Positions 39,088-43,377 of a stretch of 43,377 nt of DNA are shown one piece after another. Numbering within the stretch: position 1 is the stretch's first letter; each line of letters starts with the position of its first letter. The DNA comes from Flavobacteriales bacterium (GTDB taxonomy: Bacteria; Bacteroidota; Bacteroidia; UBA10329): the NCBI GenBank assembly GCA_016124845.1, contig WGMW01000018.1, positions 1 to 43,377 on the forward strand, in the 5' to 3' direction. A program made the translations under genes and the position numbers. The notes beneath the pieces were generated by a model. The model was not told the DNA's origin and ran no database searches. It worked only from the letters and a program-made list of their open reading frames with translations.

Positions 39088-40518
39088 ATGAAGCTGAATA
39101 CCCCCAAAGGAACCCGCGATTTTTCTCCTGCCGAAATGGTGAGGCGGAATTACATTTTCGATACGGTTAAGAGCGTTTTCAAGAAGTACGGTTACCAGCC
39201 CATCGAAACGCCATCATTTGAAAATACGGATACTCTACTTGGGAAATATGGTGAAGAAGGTGATAAACTGATTTTCAGAGTTCTGAATTCAGGAACGTTT
39301 ATTAAGAACATTACGACTGATCCAGAGAAAACCGCACGTTGGAAAAGGTTATTTGAAGAAGCTGAAAAAGGGACTCTTGACGTAGATAATTACTTCAAGG
39401 AGTATCTGATTAAGGATTTACCAAGTATTTCGGATAAGGCATTACGCTACGACCTCACGGTTCCCTTCGCACGTTTCGTAGTTCAGCATAGAAACGAGAT
39501 CACGTTTCCGTTCAAGCGGTATCAGGTGCAGCCCGTGTGGCGTGCTGACCGTCCGCAGAAAGGCCGTTACCGTGAGTTCTACCAATGCGACATTGATGTG
39601 ATCGGTAGCGATTCGCTGCTCAACGAAGTGGAAATGGTACAGGTGGTCGATGAGGTTTTCAGCAAGCTGAATGTGCCCGTTACCGTCAAGATCAACAACC
39701 GAAAACTGTTGGCCGCCATTGCCGAGGTGATCGGTGCGCCAGATGCATTTGTAGATATTACCGTGGCACTCGATAAACTCGATAAGATAGGCGAGGAGAA
39801 GGTGTGCAACGAACTCAGGGAGCGCGGTATTTCCGATGCTTCCATCGAAAAGCTGTTGCCGCTCATGCGTTTCCAAGGGAACACGCCAGAAAAGCTGGAA
39901 TTCCTGAAAACCTACCTCGGAAGCAACGAAACAGGGCAGAAGGGAATTGCGGAGGTTTCGGAAGTACTCGGAACTTCACAACAACTCATTTCAGACAGAA
40001 CAGTTCTCGAACTTGACCTTACACTCGCCCGCGGACTGAACTATTACACAGGTGCCATTTTCGAAGTACGTTCCAATATTGATGGTACGCTTTCGAGCAG
40101 TATTTCGGGCGGTGGCCGTTATGACGACCTCACAGGCATCTTCGGTATGCCAGATGTTTCTGGTGTCGGAATCTCATTCGGTGCAGACAGAATTTACGAT
40201 GTGCTTCAGGAAGCGAATCTGTTCCCAGAGTTCACTTCAGACAGCACCCAGGTGTTCTTCGTCAACTTCGGAGAGAAGGAAGCAGCTTACTGTCTTGGTC
40301 TGTGCAAACAACTTCGCGAAGCTGGCATCAATACGGAGCTTTATCCCGATAGCGCCAAAATGAAGAAGCAGATGACCTACGCCAACAACAATACTATTCC
40401 GTTCGTGGCCATGGTCGGTACGCAGGAAATGGAAGCAGGCAAGATCGGTCTGAAGAATATGGTCACAGGCGAGCAGCGTTCGGTGACCGTTTCTGAATTG
40501 ATTTCCATCATCGTGTAG
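39088..40518 (+). CDS. hisS: Histidine-tRNA ligase
   Basis: A 476-residue class II synthetase. Start ATG 39088 ([17 protein letters not shown]) is chosen since the longer frame from 39052 is repeat-derived. Class II motif 2 is [20 protein letters not shown], the histidine motif [15 protein letters not shown] and motif 3 [15 protein letters not shown]; a C-terminal anticodon-binding domain follows. A segment at about residues 45-105 ([20 protein letters not shown] and following) is longer than I recall for other Bacteroidota HisRS and its DNA (39230-39430) is visibly more AT-rich than the flanks. It charges tRNA-His with histidine in the cytoplasm. Confidence 0.94.
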   Translation: MKLNTPKGTRDFSPAEMVRRNYIFDTVKSVFKKYGYQPIETPSFENTDTLLGKYGEEGDKLIFRVLNSGTFIKNITTDPEKTARWKRLFEEAEKGTLDVDNYFKEYLIKDLPSISDKALRYDLTVPFARFVVQHRNEITFPFKRYQVQPVWRADRPQKGRYREFYQCDIDVIGSDSLLNEVEMVQVVDEVFSKLNVPVTVKINNRKLLAAIAEVIGAPDAFVDITVALDKLDKIGEEKVCNELRERGISDASIEKLLPLMRFQGNTPEKLEFLKTYLGSNETGQKGIAEVSEVLGTSQQLISDRTVLELDLTLARGLNYYTGAIFEVRSNIDGTLSSSISGGGRYDDLTGIFGMPDVSGVGISFGADRIYDVLQEANLFPEFTSDSTQVFFVNFGEKEAAYCLGLCKQLREAGINTELYPDSAKMKKQMTYANNNTIPFVAMVGTQEMEAGKIGLKNMVTGEQRSVTVSELISIIV

Positions 40519-40538
40519 GGGCGCATGGCCATACGCCC
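40519..40538. repeat. Perfect-register palindrome after hisS
   Basis: GGGCGCATGG abutting CCATACGCCC (40519-40538), a 20-nt imperfect palindrome with one mismatch, starting one base after the hisS stop. No T-tract follows, so it is more REP-like than a terminator. Confidence 0.45.
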
Positions 40539-40568
40539 TTACTGCGCATACCCTTACTGTTCAACGAT

Positions 40569-40576
40569 TACCTTTG
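40569..40576 (+). promoter_or_regulatory. -7 promoter box TACCTTTG
   Basis: Perfect TAnnTTTG match, 6 nt before the GTG at 40583. The alternative TTG start at 40574 lies inside the box and is excluded if the promoter is used. Confidence 0.55.
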
Positions 40577-40582
40577 CCTCCC

Positions 40583-41332
40583 GTGAATTCAACAGTAGAA
40601 AATAAAGCAGAGGCGGTAAAACCCTACAGCGAGCAAGGTTCCAAGAAGGAGCAGGTGGCGAACATGTTCAACAACATCGCCCACAAGTACGACTTCCTCA
40701 ATCGTTCCCTCTCAATGGGTATCGATATCATCTGGCGCAAGAAGGCCATCGCGCAGCTGAAAGAAATTCAACCCAAGGTCATCTTGGATGTGGCCACAGG
40801 CACGGGCGATGTGGCCTTGGAGGCCATGAGCCTGAAACCTGAGAAGATCATAGGCGTGGACATTTCCACAGGCATGCTGGAACTGGGCAGAGAGAAGATC
40901 GCGAAACGACATCTTTCTGACAGAATCGAAATGATCGAGGGCGATTCGGAGAATCTTCCGTTCGAGGACAATAAATTCGATGCCGTGACCGTTGCGTTCG
41001 GGGTGAGAAATTTTGAGAACCTTTTGAAAGGATTGAAGGAGATCAACCGTGTATTGCGGCCAGGAGGGAAGTTGGTGGTGCTCGAATTCTCGCAACCGCG
41101 AAAGTTTCCCATCAAACAGTTTTACTGGTTTTATTTCAATAATATTCTGCCGCTGTTCGGCAAGATGCTTTCCAAGGATGATTCGGCCTACACGTACCTG
41201 CCCGAATCGGTGAAAGCATTCCCTGACGGACAGGATTTTCTGAATGTGATGAAAGAGGCTGGTTTCCAACGCAACACTTCCAAAACGCTGACGTTTGGTA
41301 TTTCCAGCATTTACACAGGACTAAAAGCCTGA
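40583..41332 (+). CDS. ubiE: Demethylmenaquinone methyltransferase (MenG/UbiE)
   Basis: A 249-residue SAM-dependent methyltransferase. The glycine-rich motif I is VILDVATGTGDVALEA, followed by IIGVDISTGMLELGREK, the family signature VTVAFGVRNFENLLKGL and RVLRPGGKLVVLEFSQP. It methylates demethylmenaquinone to menaquinone, the respiratory quinone of Bacteroidota. GTG at 40583 is preferred over TTG at 40574 because the latter overlaps the promoter box. ubiE followed directly by porT is a recurrent arrangement in this phylum, and its stop is 1 nt before the porT start. Confidence 0.93.
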   Translation: MNSTVENKAEAVKPYSEQGSKKEQVANMFNNIAHKYDFLNRSLSMGIDIIWRKKAIAQLKEIQPKVILDVATGTGDVALEAMSLKPEKIIGVDISTGMLELGREKIAKRHLSDRIEMIEGDSENLPFEDNKFDAVTVAFGVRNFENLLKGLKEINRVLRPGGKLVVLEFSQPRKFPIKQFYWFYFNNILPLFGKMLSKDDSAYTYLPESVKAFPDGQDFLNVMKEAGFQRNTSKTLTFGISSIYTGLKA

Positions 41333-41333
41333 T

Positions 41334-42080
41334 TTGCGCAACATAAGCCGACATATTCTTCTTATCACCACCGTGATCCTCGCGTTTGCGGCCGTTACCG
41401 TCCCCAAAATGGCAAGGGCGCAGTTTCCGCACAAATACAAGGAGAAGAAGATGCTCAACCTCACCAAGTACGACCGCAAGCTGGTTCACTTCGGGTTTAT
41501 TCTGGGTATGAATTACGCAGATATTGCGGTGAAGCTGAAAGACAACATCCAAGCGTTGGATTCGGTGTATGTGGTCCAGCCGAAAGGCTCACCTGGCTTC
41601 GACCTCGGTATCGTTTCCGACCTGCGCATGGGCGAACATTTTAACCTGCGTTTCATTCCTGGCATCTCCTTCATCGGACGAACCATGGAATACACCATTT
41701 ATGAGAAGGATACCGTGCCTGTAGTGTACGACAAGACCGTCAATTCCGTTTATCTGCAAGTGCCGTTGTATTTCAAATTCCGCTCACGCAGGATCAACAA
41801 CTGGCGCGTGTACATCATGGGCGGTGGCAAGTTCATGTACGATATGGCCACCAAGGCCGATGTGAAAAGTGATGAGGTGATTCTGAAAATGAAACGGGAA
41901 GATTACACGTGGGATCTGGGTGTCGGTGTCGATTTCTACCTCGAATATTTCAAGCTCACCACCGAAGTGAAAATGGCCTTCGGTCTGAACAACCTAATGG
42001 TGAAAGATCAAACGGTCTTCACCAACTCCATTCAGTCGCTCAACTCCAAAACCTTTCTGTTCTCGCTTTATTTTGAGTAA
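41334..42080 (+). CDS. porT: PorT family T9SS-associated protein
   Basis: A 248-residue outer-membrane beta-barrel-like protein. Signal peptide from the TTG start (MRNISRHILLITTVILAFAAVTVPKMARA, cleavage before QFPHK); there is no other start that keeps the signal. The mature part has alternating strands with LVHFGFILGMNYADIAVKL, GFDLGIVSDLRMGEHFNL, VYLQVPLYFKF and a last aromatic strand ending SLYFE. PorT is needed for type IX secretion in Porphyromonas and Flavobacterium relatives. Position 1 nt behind ubiE matches that synteny and supports the call. It fits the two sorting-domain proteins at 4170 and 8395. Confidence 0.85.
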   Translation: MRNISRHILLITTVILAFAAVTVPKMARAQFPHKYKEKKMLNLTKYDRKLVHFGFILGMNYADIAVKLKDNIQALDSVYVVQPKGSPGFDLGIVSDLRMGEHFNLRFIPGISFIGRTMEYTIYEKDTVPVVYDKTVNSVYLQVPLYFKFRSRRINNWRVYIMGGGKFMYDMATKADVKSDEVILKMKREDYTWDLGVGVDFYLEYFKLTTEVKMAFGLNNLMVKDQTVFTNSIQSLNSKTFLFSLYFE

Positions 42081-42086
42081 ATTGAC

Positions 42087-43244
42087 TCAAACCCCATATA
42101 TCACCCCATACTTTTTCTGGGCGTAATCCATAAAGTACTTGGCGTTCAGCGGTTCGCCCGTAATGCGTTCCGAAAGCTCATCCGAACCATATTGTCTTCC
42201 ATATTGGTGGATGTTCTCGCGAAGCCACGCCAACAGATTTTTCAGGTACGGACGGGCATCATTCGGGTCGAGCGTTCCGATCTGGTTTTCCGCAGCCGCA
42301 TGGAACTGAGCCGCGTAGAAACTACCAATAGAGTAGGTAGGGAAGTAGCCGATGCTGCCATGGCTCCAATGGATGTCCTGCAACACACCTTGGCTATCGC
42401 TCGGAACATCCACACCCAAATATTCCTTGTATTTCGCGTTCCACGCGGATGGAAGATCGGCCGCATTCAGCTTCTCTTCCATGATCGCCTTCTCGATCTC
42501 GTAGCGGATCAGAATATGGAAATGGTAGGTCAACTCATCGGCATTCACTCGGATCAGGCTTGGCTCAACCTTGTTCATTGCCTTGAAGAAATCCATGGCC
42601 GAAACACCGTCAAACTGCGTTGGGAAGATCTCCTTCAACCGCGCGAATTTCCATTCCCAGAAAGCAAGCGAACGACCCACGTTGTTCTCCCACAATCGGC
42701 TCTGACTTTCATGAATTCCCAATCCAACAGCCGAACCCGAAGGAAGTCCGTAATCGGTGTCTGGCAGACCTTGCTCATACAGCGCATGCCCACCTTCGTG
42801 AATACAACTCCACAGCATTTCGTTGAACGTTTCCTCCGAAACACGGGTGGTCACCCGAACATCCTTCGCCCCAAAATTGATGGTGAAAGGATGGCTCGAA
42901 AGATCTTGTCGGCCACCGTCAAAATCGTAACCCATATCCTTCAGAACCTCAATCCCGAAATCCCATTGCTTGTCGTGGTTGAAGTACTGGTCCAAGAAAC
43001 TGTCGTTCACCTGCGGCTTGGCTTTGATGGCATCCAACAGCGGCTTCAGATCGTTCTTCACACCATCGAATAATCGATCAAGTTTTGCTACGGTGCAATC
43101 AGGTTCGTACTCATCGCACAGCGCATCATACGGATGCCCTTCAAAACCCACAATTCCCGCTTCCCTGCGCTTCAGGTCGATCACCTTTTGCAGGTAAGGC
43201 GCGTAAATGCCGAAATCGTTCGCCTTCTTGGCTTCCTTGAGTCG
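42087..43244 (-). pseudogene. M32 carboxypeptidase, N-terminus missing
   Basis: A metallo-carboxypeptidase of the M32 (Taq) family, C-terminal about 385 of about 500 residues. The zinc site CIHEGGHALYEQG (HExxH, in minus frame) and the downstream GIHESQSRLWENN with the third ligand Glu are intact, as is the ending FMDYAQKKYG. Family similarity begins at LKEAKKANDFGIYAPYL and stops abruptly near 43244; upstream sequence is in an unrelated region with an inverted repeat and no start. About 130 N-terminal residues are missing, so the gene is probably disrupted by an inserted element or by a strain rearrangement at this edge. A GTG at 43184 exists but would delete conserved sequence. Confidence 0.75.
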
Positions 43245-43377
43245 TCCTAAAATAAGTTGACAGGTTTTTACTGTTGATTTTTGGAAGAACCTGCCCGATA
43301 TCGGGCAGGGTTCTTTGGTGTATGAAGTTAGGTGTTTTCATATTCAGGCTCAGGTGTGGTCTCTTCCTGTTATACGT
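43245..43377. mobile_element. Possible insertion-element end disrupting the M32 gene
   Basis: From the point where M32 similarity ends the sequence changes character: CTAAAATAAGTTGACAGG, an AT-rich stretch, then a hairpin with AAGAACC and GGTTCTT arms around CTGCCCGATATCGGGCAG (43285-43315, one extra G). No transposase frame is visible before the window edge. The reading as an IS terminus is inference. Confidence 0.4.

Noticed and set aside
40574-40582. TTG start of ubiE
   Set aside because: The codon is part of the TACCTTTG promoter box.
1-43377. tRNA or rRNA genes
   Set aside because: No cloverleaf or rRNA-like segment was noticed in any intergenic gap.

Overview
The window looks like a chromosomal segment of a Bacteroidota bacterium, most likely a free-living Flavobacteriales/Cryomorphaceae-like lineage (inference). 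The evidence is two large secreted proteins with type IX secretion (T9SS) C-terminal sorting domains, a PorT homologue directly behind menaquinone methyltransferase, the Bacteroidota-type promoter element TAnnTTTG upstream of at least ten genes, YwqK/MORN-repeat proteins, a PHP-containing DnaE paralogue beside dinB, and little Shine-Dalgarno signal. No rRNA, tRNA or CRISPR array was seen.

Layout. 1-1032: tail of an upstream gene, a pair of hairpin repeats, and two small minus-strand envelope proteins. 1293-7580: an AddB-like PD-(D/E)XK nuclease, a 969-aa T9SS surface protein and a small lipoprotein. 7585-11664: a minus-strand run (UbiA-type prenyltransferase, GNAT, T9SS protein, GDPD). 11771-17232: two unrecognised envelope genes, an ammonium transporter, a dienelactone-hydrolase lipoprotein, an AllA-like protein and a polytopic membrane protein. 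17388-21685: purL, a fadD-like acyl-CoA synthetase and a small membrane protein. 21786-22826: small accessory genes. 23139-28875: a translesion-polymerase cassette (short DnaE, an intervening DUF4143 ATPase, DinB). 28872-29849: a membrane thioredoxin-like protein and a 59-aa lipoprotein. 30107-36807: a beta-oxidation operon led by a MarR regulator (marR, fused hydroxyacyl-CoA dehydrogenase/enoyl-CoA hydratase, a MORN protein, thiolase, acyl-CoA dehydrogenase). 37314-42080: ettA, hisS, menG/ubiE and porT. The window ends in an M32 carboxypeptidase broken near codon 1 of the surviving frame by sequence that resembles an insertion-element end.

The genes are mostly housekeeping. fadD and the fad operon together activate and degrade fatty acids; UbiA-like and UbiE serve quinone synthesis; PorT and the two sorting-domain proteins belong to T9SS; AddB-like nuclease, DnaE, DinB belong to DNA repair.

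The unusual content is in the non-coding and repeat layer: (1) an inverted pair of 46-bp palindromic repeats inserted in frame inside the dnaE paralogue, with a related copy at 11716-11755; (2) seven exact-length 42-bp tandem repeats between the fad operon and ettA; (3) heptamer-phased repeats just 5' of dnaE, dinB and hisS; (4) a 128-bp nested inverted repeat inside the fad operon; (5) two TATGCATGCATA-type operators exactly 30 bp apart in front of marR; (6) promoter boxes that abut start codons, implying leaderless or nearly leaderless mRNAs.
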